A DNA stretch of 64,000 nucleotides from Microbacterium sp. zg-B185 (GTDB lineage: Bacteria > Actinomycetota > Actinomycetes > Actinomycetales > Microbacteriaceae): contig NZ_CP126739.1 of the NCBI RefSeq assembly GCF_030246885.1, forward strand, positions 1,736,001 to 1,800,000, read 5' to 3'. Below are positions 39,133 through 47,537 of this stretch, piece by piece. The notes below the pieces were generated by a model that had not been told where the DNA came from, did no database searches, and worked only from the letters and a program-made list of their open reading frames with translations. The translations under genes were made by a program, and so were the position numbers. Each line of letters starts with the position of its first letter. Position 1 is the first letter of the stretch.

Positions 39133-41250
39133 TCATCCCCGGAGCGCGAGGGTGAACGGAAGGACCGCGGTCGCCCCGGCTCGGCGCAGCTCACGCGCCG
39201 CGACCGTCACCGTCCACCTGCTGTCGACGAGGTCGTCGACGAGCAGCACGGGACCGGTCGGAACGGCCAGGGCGGCCGCGCTGAACCGCTCCCAAACCCC
39301 GGCGAGCCGGAAGGCGCTGTTGCCGCCCGGCCCGCCGCTGGGCCCGCCCTCCACCAGGTCCAAGGCTCCCAGCATCGGCATCCGCCCAATGTCGGCGATT
39401 CCGCGCGCCAGGGAGTCCACGAGCTGCGGCCTCGATCGGGAGGGCATCGCCACCACGGCGACCGGACGCTCGGCCCACCCCCAGCCGGCCAGCACTCGGA
39501 CGCAGGCGGCGAGCACGTTCGGCGGGATCGGGCTGTCCGCGGCGCCTGCCGCGAACATCTCGCGCAGGGTTCCACCCCATCCGAGGTCGGTCAGCCGGGC
39601 AAGCGCCCTGCCTTCGTCGGCCTGCTCCTCAGCGAGGATGCGGCCACGAACGGGCACGCCGAGCCGGTCGGCGCCGGTCGGCCACTGTCGCCTCGGTTCG
39701 AGCGGCACGCCGACACGGTCGAGGGCGGCGGATGCAGCTTCCGTGGCGTCGTCGCCGATCGCGGTGGGAAACCACGCTCCGGCGCAGTTGTCGCAGCGTC
39801 CGCACGGCGTCGCGGTGTCGTCGTCCAGGGAGCGCTGCAGAAAATCCATGCGGCACGAGGTGGTCTCCTCGTACTCGATCATGTGCTGCTGCTCGGCGAC
39901 GCGTTCCGCGGCGATCCGTCGGTAGCGGTCCTCGTCGTACGTCCACGGTCGGCCGGTCGCCATCCATCCGCCCCGCACGCGGGCGACCGCCCCGTCGACA
40001 TCCAGCACCTTCAGCAGCAGCTCCAGCGGCGTGCGCCGGATGTCGACCATGGCCTCCAGGGACGGCGTCGACAGCGGGCTTCCCGCGGCCGAAAGGGCCG
40101 AGAGCACGCGCTCGGCCCGGTCTCGGTCGGGCATCGACGCGGTGGCGAAGTAGTGCCAGATGTCGCGATCTTCGACGCCGGGAAGGAGGAGCACATGGGC
40201 GGAGGCGGTGGCGCGCCCTGCGCGGCCGACCTGCTGGTAGTACGACACCGGCGATGAGGGCGCACCGAGATGGATGACGAACCCGAGGTCGGGTTTGTCG
40301 AATCCCATGCCCAGAGCGCTGGTGGCGACGAGGGCTTTGACCCGGTTGTCCTTCAAGAGCGACTCGGACTCCTCGCGTTCGTCCGGATCGGTCTGACCGG
40401 TATACGCACGCACCTCGTACCCGCGGTCGCGCAGCAGCCGGGCCGTGTCGTTGGCCGCCGCAACGGTGAGCGTGTAGATGATTCCGGAGCCGGGGAGCTC
40501 GCCGAGATGGCTGAGAAGCCACGCGAGTCGGGTCGGCGCGTTCGGCAGGCGGAGCACGCCGAGCCGCAGCGACGTGCGAGCGAGGGCCCCGCGGATGATG
40601 AGGACCTCGGATGAGCCGGTGCTCTCGTCGGGCACGCCGAGCTGCTCGGCGACATCCGCCACGACGCGGCTGTTGGCGGTCGCGGTCGTCGCCAGCACCG
40701 GGACGCCCGCGGGTATGCGCGCGATGAGGTCGCGAAGTCGTCGATAGTCGGGGCGGAAGTCGTGACCCCAGTCGCTGATGCAATGTGCCTCGTCGACGAC
40801 GAGAAGCCCGATCCGTGCCACCAGCTGTGGCAATTGCTCGTCGCGGAACGATGGGTTGTTGAGTCGCTCGGGAGAGACCAGCAGCACGTCGACCTCGTCG
40901 CGGTCGAGCTGCGCAAGCACATCAGCCCACTCGTGCGCGTTCGTCGAGTTGATCGCGACTGCCCGCACACCCGCTCGCTGCGCCGCGGCGATCTGGTCCC
41001 GCATGAGCGCCAGGAGGGGCGAGACCAGCACGGTGGGCCCTGCGCCGCGCCGGCGCAGGAGCAGGGTCGCGACGAAGTAGACCGCCGACTTCCCCCACCC
41101 GGTGCGCTGCACCACGAGCGCGCGGCGGTGACCGTCGACGAGGGCATCGATGGCCTCGAACTGGCCGTCGTGGAAGTCGGCGTCGTCGCGCCCGACGAGG
41201 GCGCGCAGGACATCGAGTGCCTCTGTCTGCGTGGGCGTCGTCAAGGTCAT
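39133..41250 (-). CDS. RecQ-family DNA helicase fused to a C-terminal phosphoribosyltransferase-like domain
   Basis: A 705-residue protein. The SF2 helicase motifs are QRTGWGKSAVYF (Walker A), VDEAHCISDWGHDFRPDY (DEAH and the RecQ aromatic-rich loop), ATTATAN (motif III) and YYQQVGRAGRA (motif VI). A four-Cys zinc site follows near residue 475 (SCRMDFLQRS and CGRCDNC). After about residue 580 the sequence changes to a ComF-like phosphoribosyltransferase pattern: VAVVAMPSRSRPQLVDSLA, then PVLLVDDLVDSRWTVTVAA near residue 670, a PRPP-loop-like motif. The usual HRDC domain is absent. The ATG at 41250 was chosen by family start. It lies in the putative island. Confidence 0.88.
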   Translation of the reverse strand: MTLTTPTQTEALDVLRALVGRDDADFHDGQFEAIDALVDGHRRALVVQRTGWGKSAVYFVATLLLRRRGAGPTVLVSPLLALMRDQIAAAQRAGVRAVAINSTNAHEWADVLAQLDRDEVDVLLVSPERLNNPSFRDEQLPQLVARIGLLVVDEAHCISDWGHDFRPDYRRLRDLIARIPAGVPVLATTATANSRVVADVAEQLGVPDESTGSSEVLIIRGALARTSLRLGVLRLPNAPTRLAWLLSHLGELPGSGIIYTLTVAAANDTARLLRDRGYEVRAYTGQTDPDEREESESLLKDNRVKALVATSALGMGFDKPDLGFVIHLGAPSSPVSYYQQVGRAGRATASAHVLLLPGVEDRDIWHYFATASMPDRDRAERVLSALSAAGSPLSTPSLEAMVDIRRTPLELLLKVLDVDGAVARVRGGWMATGRPWTYDEDRYRRIAAERVAEQQHMIEYEETTSCRMDFLQRSLDDDTATPCGRCDNCAGAWFPTAIGDDATEAASAALDRVGVPLEPRRQWPTGADRLGVPVRGRILAEEQADEGRALARLTDLGWGGTLREMFAAGAADSPIPPNVLAACVRVLAGWGWAERPVAVVAMPSRSRPQLVDSLARGIADIGRMPMLGALDLVEGGPSGGPGGNSAFRLAGVWERFSAAALAVPTGPVLLVDDLVDSRWTVTVAARELRRAGATAVLPFTLALRG

Positions 41251-41488
41251 GCCCTCAACCCTGCCGCATGTCACCGACGTGGTGCCCGGCCGCACTCAGC
41301 CCGAACGGCACGTCGAGGCCTTCGTGACCGTGGCGGATCTATTCGATCGGCGGCGCGCTACGCCCCGACGACATCCTTCTACCCGAGGATGCCTTTGATT
41401 AGCCCGGGTCGAACGTGCCTCGAGTGCGAAGCCGGTCCTTTAGCGTGAATGGCCCCGAATCGTCGACGATCGTTTCGTAGATGGGACC
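41251..41488. other. Non-coding spacer upstream of the RecQ fusion
   Basis: No credible gene or RNA is seen in these 238 bases. They must hold the promoters of the divergent RecQ and small membrane protein genes, but no clear -35/-10 pair stands out. Confidence 0.5.
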
Positions 41489-41776
41489 GTGAGGTCTATC
41501 GAGGAAGGGGTGCGTATCGCTGCAGACGTGAGCGGCTCAGCGATCTTCGTCCTCCTGTGGGCGATTGCTGCGATCGGGATGGGCGCATTCTTCGCCCTGC
41601 GCCCTTTCGCGCTGGAGCGCACGGCCTCCCACTTGGGTCAGCGGATCGGCTACACCGAGCGGACAGGACGACTGCAGGTCCACCTCAACCGTATTGCTGG
41701 CCTGATGTTCGTGATCATCGGGGTCGTGCTGGTCCCCCTCGTCATCGTGGGAGTCTTGCCGCCCGGAGGTGCCTGA
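41489..41776 (+). CDS. Small membrane protein with two transmembrane helices
   Basis: A 95-residue protein with helices at about residues 18-38 (AIFVLLWAIAAIGMGAFFAL) and 69-88 (LMFVIIGVVLVPLVIVGVL), joined by a basic loop. The GTG at 41489 gives this length; a second GTG at 41513, with AGGAAGGG close upstream, would start at MRIAADVSG. Family not recognised; resembles small DUF6199-like membrane proteins only in size. It sits inside the island. Confidence 0.6.
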   Translation: MRSIEEGVRIAADVSGSAIFVLLWAIAAIGMGAFFALRPFALERTASHLGQRIGYTERTGRLQVHLNRIAGLMFVIIGVVLVPLVIVGVLPPGGA

Positions 41777-41859
41777 GGGCACGCCGATAGAAAGGCCTCG
41801 CAGACCGACCGCACGCCGGTCGACTACCGCGCAGTTTCGAACACCGCCACACTGGGGCG

Positions 41860-42723
41860 ATGGTGGGCACGCGGCTCGTTTCGACGAGCGCAGGGGCGGT
41901 GGAGATCCTGCACGTGCCCGGGGACAGGTCAGCGGTGCTGTTCTTTCCCGGTGGTCATTGCCGCGCGACCACGGACTGCGGGCGGAGCTTGTATGCCGGG
42001 TTGGGCCACGAGGTCATCTCGTTCTCACGTCCCGGCTATGGCGGTACCCGGGTTGGCCGGCTCACCGCTGCGGAGTTCACCCCGCTGGTGGGGGAGGTGT
42101 GTGAACAGCTCGGGATTTCCTCGGTCGCTGCCTCTGTGGGGGTTTCGTTCGGGGGACTGCAGGCGGTGCACGTCGCTGCTGGCGGCGGGCCGACCGTGCA
42201 GCGCCTGATTCTTCACAGTTGCGCACCCTCGACCAAGCAATACCCCGACACCCGCGCAGAGGCGCTCCTCGGCCCGGTGGTGTTCTCGCCTCTCTTGCAG
42301 GGTGCGGTCTGGGGCTTGGTGCGAAGTGTCGTGCGGTCCGACGCCGGGTTACGAATGATGTTGTCCCAGCTATCGAGCCTCCCCACCAGCCAGTGGTGGG
42401 ATCAGATGAGTGTGGCCGACAAGGATGAGGCCCAGAGCCTGTTCCGTGCCATGCGCTCGGATTCCGGCTTCACGAATGACCTGCGCCAAGCGCATCCCCG
42501 CGGGGCTGACGCGCGGCGTAAGGCGATGTCAGCCGTAAAGTGCCCGACCATGGTGACGGCCTCCAGAAGCGACGGTGGGGTGTCGTTCACCCATGCGGAG
42601 GACTTCGCGCGCGTCATCCCCGACGCCGACCTCGTCGAACTCAGTTCCCCAAGTCACCTCTTCTGGATCGGCTCGCAGAAGACCCAACTGATGTCGACTC
42701 TGCATTCCTTCATCCAAGATTGA
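41860..42723 (+). CDS. Alpha/beta hydrolase
   Basis: A 287-residue soluble hydrolase. The oxyanion segment is AVLFFPGGHCRATTD, the nucleophile elbow is SVGVSFGGLQAVH (Ser in GVSFGG), and the likely catalytic His is in SSPSHLFWIG near the C terminus. The ATG at 41860 follows CACACT and six bases, a weak leaderless pattern. The substrate is unknown. Base use is less GC-biased at third positions than in core genes, in line with island membership. Confidence 0.8.
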   Translation: MVGTRLVSTSAGAVEILHVPGDRSAVLFFPGGHCRATTDCGRSLYAGLGHEVISFSRPGYGGTRVGRLTAAEFTPLVGEVCEQLGISSVAASVGVSFGGLQAVHVAAGGGPTVQRLILHSCAPSTKQYPDTRAEALLGPVVFSPLLQGAVWGLVRSVVRSDAGLRMMLSQLSSLPTSQWWDQMSVADKDEAQSLFRAMRSDSGFTNDLRQAHPRGADARRKAMSAVKCPTMVTASRSDGGVSFTHAEDFARVIPDADLVELSSPSHLFWIGSQKTQLMSTLHSFIQD

Positions 42724-42860
42724 CGGCTGGCACCCAGCGCCCCTTCGCGATTAAACCGCGCCGGCGTCCCGCCCGGAAGCCGGTCCGTCACCGCGACGCT
42801 GTAACGCGTTCGAGCACCGTTACTCAGCCCGAGTTGTGCCCGCACGGGATCCGCTATCGG

Positions 42861-43529
42861 TTAGATCCGGTTCTCGTGGCGTTTGGGCTTGAGGCGTTCG
42901 GGGGCGTCGATGACGGGGATCCATTCGCAAGTGAAGGACCCGGTGTAGCCGAAGAGGAACCCGAACCGGTCGTTGTGGACTTCCAGGTCGACGTGAAACG
43001 TGTTGGTTCGCTCGTCGAATGATTCCCTGAGGCGTGCGCGCCCGCTGAAGATCATGGGGAAACGGAAGGCGATCGGTCCTTCGTAGAAACGTTGAGCGTC
43101 AGAGGTGAGGATGAGCGCTCCGGTCTCATCGACGGTCAGGGCGAGGTCGACGGCGAGGTGCTGGTGGGTGCCGAGGTAGTCCACAATGCGCCCGTCCGCG
43201 AGCACCATCGTCGCGTCGAATCGGCTTCGGTGGTCGTTGATCGTGTACTCGCGCACGAAGGTGACAGTCTCTCGACCGAACGGGTCCCGATACGGATAGT
43301 TCTCGATGATGAACGGGATGTCGGTGCCGGTGTCCGGGATCAGGATGTTGCGGAGCCGTCCGATCTGCAGGAAAGGGACCGTCCACCAGGGTCCGCGTCG
43401 GATCTGGGTCATTGTCCCGAGACCGACGCACGCTTCACCCCGGTCGACTCCGACCCCGAAGCGGCGTTGCAACATCGGGTGCAGACGCTCAAAATCCCTG
43501 CCCATGGCTTCCTCGAAGATGGAACTCAT
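42861..43529 (-). CDS. DUF4166 family protein
   Basis: A 222-residue protein starting SSIFEEAMGRDFERLHPML, the family's typical N terminus, with VPFLQIGRLRNILIPD and SFTCEWIPVIDAPE. The family often occurs with membrane or lipid genes; the function is unknown. Its start overlaps the upstream SRPBCC gene by one base, so the two are co-translated. The 137 bases to the convergent hydrolase gene hold no gene. Confidence 0.8.
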   Translation of the reverse strand: MSSIFEEAMGRDFERLHPMLQRRFGVGVDRGEACVGLGTMTQIRRGPWWTVPFLQIGRLRNILIPDTGTDIPFIIENYPYRDPFGRETVTFVREYTINDHRSRFDATMVLADGRIVDYLGTHQHLAVDLALTVDETGALILTSDAQRFYEGPIAFRFPMIFSGRARLRESFDERTNTFHVDLEVHNDRFGFLFGYTGSFTCEWIPVIDAPERLKPKRHENRI

Positions 43530-44158
43530 CAGATAGCCGCCGGGTCGGGCAGTGTCGCGAGCGTGGGCGGCGCGTCACGAAGGTGATCGTCGCGTCGGGA
43601 CCCGCCCAACGGTGCGCGGCGGCAGCGGGATGCCCGTGGCCTGCCCGGGTTCCAGAACCACAGGATGCTGTGCACGGGCCATCTCTCGGGCTCTTCCCCG
43701 CATTCGATCCAGATGCGGAGGCGGTCGAAACTCCACGCGGTCGCCCACCCCAGCAATGGTCGGGCCACCTTGTCGAGGAGGCGTCCCCATCCGGGCGTGT
43801 AGTCATACCCCGTGGTGAACCGTGTTCGTTCGCCCTCCACGGGCGCATACCGCCAATACCCGCGACCGCTACGGATTGGCGAGAACCGATCTGTGGTCGA
43901 GAACCGCAATGCCGAGGTGCGGGTTCCATCGGGTCGTGATCGCTCACCGAGGCTTACGCCCACCCCGGCAACCGTGTGGAACGGGACCCTGCGGGTGTAA
44001 GCGAAGCTCGTTGCGCCGTGCTCGTCAGTGCCGGCGGGCCGGATGCTGGAGAAACGGAGATCCCACCGGCCGTGCTGCTCAGCATGCTGGGTTACGTCCC
44101 ACACCTGTTCGAGAGGTGCGTCGATCTCGACCTCCACGAAGATGCCTCGATGCGCCAC
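43529..44158 (-). CDS. SRPBCC-fold protein
   Basis: A 209-residue START/polyketide-cyclase-like protein. The N-terminal strand-helix IFVEVEIDAPLEQVWDVTQ and the RWDLRFSSIRPAG segment are characteristic of SRPBCC ligand-binding cups. The last 35 residues are Arg-rich and look unstructured. The GTG at 44158 is used as start. Together with DUF4166 it forms a two-gene unit, possibly binding a hydrophobic ligand; no substrate is known. Confidence 0.78.
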   Translation of the reverse strand: MAHRGIFVEVEIDAPLEQVWDVTQHAEQHGRWDLRFSSIRPAGTDEHGATSFAYTRRVPFHTVAGVGVSLGERSRPDGTRTSALRFSTTDRFSPIRSGRGYWRYAPVEGERTRFTTGYDYTPGWGRLLDKVARPLLGWATAWSFDRLRIWIECGEEPERWPVHSILWFWNPGRPRASRCRRAPLGGSRRDDHLRDAPPTLATLPDPAAI

Positions 44159-44286
44159 CCTCCGAGGCTAACCAGTACGCTCCGTTCACACACATTCGCC
44201 CCTCGGGAGGATCCGCTTGCGGATCGCGCGCGAAGCGCTTCAGCAGTCAGCTATGCGGGGCGTCGGGTGTCCCGCGAAATGCTAAA

Positions 44287-44492
44287 CAGTTCGAGTCCGA
44301 CCTAATCCGGATGCGCACCCGCGAAGGCATGGCCGTCGCCAAGGCCAAAGGTCGCCTCCGCGGTAAGGAGCCGAAACTCTCGGCTGCGCAAGAGAGACAT
44401 CTGGTGAACCTGCACCGCCACGGAACCCACACCATCCGCGATCGCGGAGCTGTTCGGCGTCGCACGTTCCACGGTCTACCGGGCCCACCCAA
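44287..44492 (+). pseudogene. Serine recombinase (resolvase/invertase) C-terminal fragment, frameshifted
   Basis: The frame from 44287 reads FESDLIRMRTREGMAVAKAKG and continues RLRGKEPKLSAAQERHL, the E-helix and linker of Tn3-type resolvases. After GTHTI the frame shifts; the next frame gives IAELFGVARSTVYRA, the helix-turn-helix end. The catalytic N-terminal half is absent. This is a dead recombinase. Confidence 0.8.
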
Positions 44493-44605
44493 CGTAATCG
44501 AGCGCGGCTACGCGCGCTTGAAGCAGTGGCGCGGCCTCGCCACCCGCTTCGACAGCACGCCGTCATCTACCGCGCCGCCGTCGTCCTAAAACGCCGTCAT
44601 CGCCT
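44492..44605 (+). pseudogene. IS5-type transposase C-terminal fragment, frameshifted
   Basis: The sequence reads NVIERGYARLKQWRGLATRFD, the C-terminal signature of IS5-family DDE transposases. A frameshift then leads to AVIYRAAVVL, and the frame is lost soon after. It directly abuts the recombinase remnant. 44606-44693 holds nothing recognisable. Confidence 0.75.
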
Positions 44606-44693
44606 GGGGACAGAGGTTGAGCGACGCTCCTGGTGCCTCGGCCAAAGAAGAGCGAGGGGAGCGAATAGTCAATGGGGAGCCGGATAGCGACGA

Positions 44694-44924
44694 CTAGGCT
44701 CGTGCTGCCTCGGGCGACTTCAACTTGGCCTTGATGGCTGCGAATGCCGCGGACCAACCGCTTACCAAAGCTGCTGCCGTCGCGCTGGCTGCGGCCATCT
44801 GAGCGCCGGACTCGTTGACGGCCGCGAATCCGAACCAGACTGTGGCCGCAATGATCCCAGTAATCGCGATGCCGGAGATCAGTCGCAGTGCCGGGCGCAA
44901 TCGCGGAGCGCGATGATTCTGCAC
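44694..44924 (-). CDS. Small single-pass membrane protein, hypothetical
   Basis: A 76-residue protein with one or two hydrophobic stretches (LISGIAITGIIAATVWFGFA and SATAAALVSGWSAAFAAI) and a basic N terminus. The GTG at 44924 has AAGGGGGAAA just upstream, which decides the start over an in-frame TTG at 44939. No family recognised. It lies between transposase remnants, so horizontal origin is likely. Confidence 0.5.
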   Translation of the reverse strand: MQNHRAPRLRPALRLISGIAITGIIAATVWFGFAAVNESGAQMAAASATAAALVSGWSAAFAAIKAKLKSPEAARA

Positions 44925-45173
44925 ACTTTCCCCCTTCAAGCGTGACGACTATGAACCTCAGGATTCAACTGCACCACACTCGTACCGGTTTTGTATCCCC
45001 TCAAGACGGATCCTGCGTCACTAGCCCGACAAGGGCGCCGACTCGAAGGAACTTTTCGTCAGAGCTCCACGAGATCCTCGACGGTGTCCAGGACGGCTCC
45101 ACGCGACGACGGGGTCTTGACCGTATACGCGACTACAGGTGTGCCGGGCGCTGGCGACCTAGGGCGAGTCTCC
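44925..45173. other. Non-coding spacer in the island
   Basis: About 250 bases with no credible gene, hairpin or RNA signature on either strand. Confidence 0.45.
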
Positions 45174-45611
45174 CTAATGCACGATTGGTCGGTGGCCCAG
45201 GGATGCTTGGAAGCGAACGAGATATCCGTCGGGGTCCGTGACGAGGAATTGGGTGACTCCGGCTTCGTCGAGGTCTCCGATGCGGTACCACTTCGTCTCG
45301 GGCGGCATGAATAGCGGGTAGTTGGCGTCGCGAAGTGACGTGAGAATTGGGTCAACGGTTGGGACGCTGATCTGGAAGTTGATTCCTCGTCCGAGTGGCG
45401 GTTCCAGCGGCGCGGTGATCCAGTTTCGCCCGACGCCGCGCTGCTCGAGCATGATGTGCGCGGAGCCTAGCGAGACGTAGGCGAAGCCCTCCTCGGGGCG
45501 CTGATAGTCGATCTCGAACCCGCAGAGCCCGCACCAGAATTGGATGCTCTTCAGCGTGTCGCGGACCAGCAGCTCGGGTACGAGTGCGGGGTCAGCCCCA
45601 GAAGAGTTCAT
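45174..45611 (-). CDS. VOC-family (glyoxalase/bleomycin-resistance-type) protein
   Basis: A 145-residue protein with two beta-alpha-beta-beta-beta modules. Visible parts are PELLVRDTLKSIQFWCGLCGF, FAYVSLGSAHIMLEQR and the second-half EAGVTQFLVTDPDGYLVRFQ. It resembles bleomycin-binding proteins that sequester the drug, but residue-level evidence for binding is lacking. The ATG at 45611 was chosen by family length. It is flanked by a transposase remnant. Confidence 0.82.
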   Translation of the reverse strand: MNSSGADPALVPELLVRDTLKSIQFWCGLCGFEIDYQRPEEGFAYVSLGSAHIMLEQRGVGRNWITAPLEPPLGRGINFQISVPTVDPILTSLRDANYPLFMPPETKWYRIGDLDEAGVTQFLVTDPDGYLVRFQASLGHRPIVH

Positions 45612-45615
45612 CCAC

Positions 45616-45830
45616 TCATCGTGACAGACTGTCCAACCGACGCAGCCAGAGGGTGATTGCACGGAGGACGGCACCGCCGCGGTAGGTGGGCGCGAGTTTG
45701 TCATAACGGGTCGCGAGACCACGCCATTGCTTCGTGTCGTTGAAGCCGCGTTCGACGACATTGCGACCCTTGTAGTCATCGTGGTCGTAGCCGAGGCGCG
45801 GGCCCTTCACGCTGTCGCCTTTTCGGGAGA
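45616..45830 (-). pseudogene. IS5-type transposase C-terminal fragment
   Basis: On the complement the frame reads YKGRNVVERGFNDTKQWRGL and continues ATRYDKLAPTYRGGAVL, typical of the C terminus of IS5-family transposases. The catalytic DDE core upstream is missing, so only the tail survives. It is a different IS from the fragment at 44492. Confidence 0.8.
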
Positions 45831-45893
45831 GAGAAGATGCCTATACCCGGAAGGTTTTGCGGGAAGGCTGGAGGGGCCCTCCTGGGATCGGCT

Positions 45894-46052
45894 CTACGAC
45901 TCCGTCGGCTTGCTGGCGTAAAGAAGGCGGCGCAGTTCGTTTGCCGGCGCTGAGCCTGAGATGATCAGTGCCGCCAGGTGCTGTGCTTCCTCCTCTGCTG
46001 CGCCTTCGTTTGTCACGCCGTCTTTGCTCAGGCCGAAGCCGTTTATGCTCAT
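45894..46052 (-). CDS. Possible 52-residue hypothetical protein
   Basis: From ATG 46052 the complement gives MSINGFGLSKDGVTNEGAAE, then a helical EEEAQHLAALIISG and the end RRLLYASKPTES before TAG. GAGAG lies eight bases before the ATG. Composition and codon use look protein-like. It is too short for family assignment; it could be a relict cargo gene near the right end of the island. Confidence 0.4.
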   Translation of the reverse strand: MSINGFGLSKDGVTNEGAAEEEAQHLAALIISGSAPANELRRLLYASKPTES

Positions 46053-46173
46053 GCGCTTCACTCTCAGAGTCGTGGTTGTTCACCCGGCACGTCCCCGCCA
46101 TGCGGTGTTCGCGTTGTACGCGTTGCCGGCCTGTCCGATGGACGCCTCGTCGATCTTGATGACCTTGACCACC

Positions 46174-46210
46174 TCGCGCACAGAGAAAACCCCCGGGATA
46201 CCGGGGGTTT
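46174..46210 (+). repeat. Right direct repeat (candidate att site)
   Basis: It repeats 37943-37980: TCGCGCACAGAGAAAA, then CCCCCGGGAT, one mismatch, and CCGGGGGTTT. No tRNA gene precedes it here, so the tRNA-derived part has no local explanation. Confidence 0.7.
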
Positions 46211-46218
46211 CTGTTTTT
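46187..46218 (+). terminator. Terminator hairpin in the right repeat
   Basis: AAACCCCCGG and CCGGGGGTTT form a 10-bp stem with a GATA loop; CTGTTTTT follows, giving a U-rich tail. It lies downstream of the DUF2510 gene only on the opposite strand. Confidence 0.75.
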
Positions 46219-46224
46219 CGGGAT

Positions 46225-46506
46225 TCACCTGCCGGGAACCGGCGGCGGTGTTGTCCACTGCTGACCGTTCCAATAGCGACGGCCCTGGCTGGAGTCGTAC
46301 CAGCCTGCCGGCGCAGAGGGACCCGGTCCGCCACCGAGCGTCGGGCGACCGCGTTCGGCATCAGCAAGAAGGATGCCGTTCTTCACGGCGGTACGCATGA
46401 TGAGATATCCGATCCACAGCACCAGCGCGATGGTGCCGAGGTACAGAACGATCCCCAGGACGATGAAGGCGAAACCGGCAGCGACGCCGGGGCCGTAGTC
46501 ATCCAT
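46225..46506 (-). CDS. DUF2510 membrane protein
   Basis: A 93-residue protein. A transmembrane helix spans about residues 8-38 (GFAFIVLGIVLYLGTIALVL), and the C-terminal DUF2510 motif reads APAGWYDSSQGRRYWNGQQW. The ATG at 46506 has GAAAGG nine bases upstream; the longer frame to 46650 was rejected because it covers the divergent gene's start. The domain is common in actinobacterial surface or membrane proteins; function unknown. Confidence 0.8.
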   Translation of the reverse strand: MDDYGPGVAAGFAFIVLGIVLYLGTIALVLWIGYLIMRTAVKNGILLADAERGRPTLGGGPGPSAPAGWYDSSQGRRYWNGQQWTTPPPVPGR

Positions 46507-46568
46507 TCGACGGTGCCTTTCGTTGAAGTCTCGCCAACGTAGCGCGGATGCTCGTGGAACACTGGACC

Positions 46569-47531
46569 ATGGCTGACCTCGACCGCACCGGCGCGGGGGA
46601 GGATGGGGCGCCCTCGTCGTTCCTGGCTGGATTGGCGGCCCAGCTCGCACGCGTCGAGAAGTTCAAGGACATCCTGGACCCGGCGGCAGTGCGCCGGGGG
46701 AGTCGCCTCGTCACGGAGTTCTTCCGCGAGCGCAGGGACGCGCTTCGCCACGCAGCGGGGCTTCCGGCCGGACCGGGAAGTTCCGCCCTGGGCAGGCGAC
46801 TGGCCGCGCAAGACCTGGCTCGTTCGCGCGACGTGCCGCTTGCGGTGTACTCCTACTGGAACACCGGTGCGCACGACGCTCCGGACATCGTCCGCGCGTG
46901 CACCGCCCAACTCCAACGGATGCATCCCGGCGTTCGACTCCTGGATGCTGTCAGCGTGCGGGAGCTGATCGACATCCCCTCGCGCATCCACACCGTCCTG
47001 GAGCGCGACCGTCCTGCACACTTCGCCGATTACGTGCGGAGCGCGCTCCTGGACCGTTACGGCGGGATCTGGGTCGACGCGACCTGCTGGGTGCCCCGCC
47101 CGCTCGGCGAGGTGATCCGACCGCTCCTGAGCGGGGGCGTGCTCTACCCGCGCTGGGCCACCGGACAGATCGGCAATTGGTTCATCGCGGCCGTCCCCGG
47201 CTCGCTCGTCATCCGGCTGCAGCGCGCGGCGCTGGAGATGTGGTGGGCAGAGCGGGACGATCTGCCGGACTACTTCCTCTACCACCGCATCTTCGAGGCC
47301 CTGCGGGCACTGATCCCCGAGTTCCGTGGTCAATGGTCCGAGGCCGGCCATCTCTCGAGCGCGTCCAGCCACGTCCTCCAGCTGAGCATGATGGAGCCCT
47401 GGTCTGCCGACGTGGCAGGAGTGATCGACCAGATCTCCATCGTGCAGAAGCTCAGCTACAAATACGATCCCGCATCCGTGCCGGCCGGCTCGATCCTCCA
47501 GCACCTCCTCACCACCCGCCGCCTGACCTGA
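46569..47531 (+). CDS. Capsular-polysaccharide-synthesis-type glycosyltransferase
   Basis: A 320-residue protein resembling the capsular polysaccharide synthesis family of GT-A glycosyltransferases. Key segments are VPLAVYSYWNTGAHDAPDIV (nucleotide-binding first strand) and the HFADYVRSALLDRYGGIWVD stretch, which carries the DxD-like region and is the family hallmark. The start may be ATG 46569 or 46548; neither has a ribosome site. It stands alone, not in a polysaccharide cluster, so the polymer it acts on is unknown. Confidence 0.8.
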   Translation: MADLDRTGAGEDGAPSSFLAGLAAQLARVEKFKDILDPAAVRRGSRLVTEFFRERRDALRHAAGLPAGPGSSALGRRLAAQDLARSRDVPLAVYSYWNTGAHDAPDIVRACTAQLQRMHPGVRLLDAVSVRELIDIPSRIHTVLERDRPAHFADYVRSALLDRYGGIWVDATCWVPRPLGEVIRPLLSGGVLYPRWATGQIGNWFIAAVPGSLVIRLQRAALEMWWAERDDLPDYFLYHRIFEALRALIPEFRGQWSEAGHLSSASSHVLQLSMMEPWSADVAGVIDQISIVQKLSYKYDPASVPAGSILQHLLTTRRLT

Positions 47532-47537
47532 TGGGAT

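Noticed and set aside
44606..44693. Search for a complete transposase downstream of the IS5 tail
   Set aside because: Neither strand holds the DDE core or a terminal inverted repeat that I can identify.
46080..46178. Short minus-strand frame reading REVVKVIKIDEASIGQ near the right repeat
   Set aside because: It has no ribosome site and runs out of the repeat itself; it may be the tail of a gene cut by the island, but the evidence is too thin to list as a gene.
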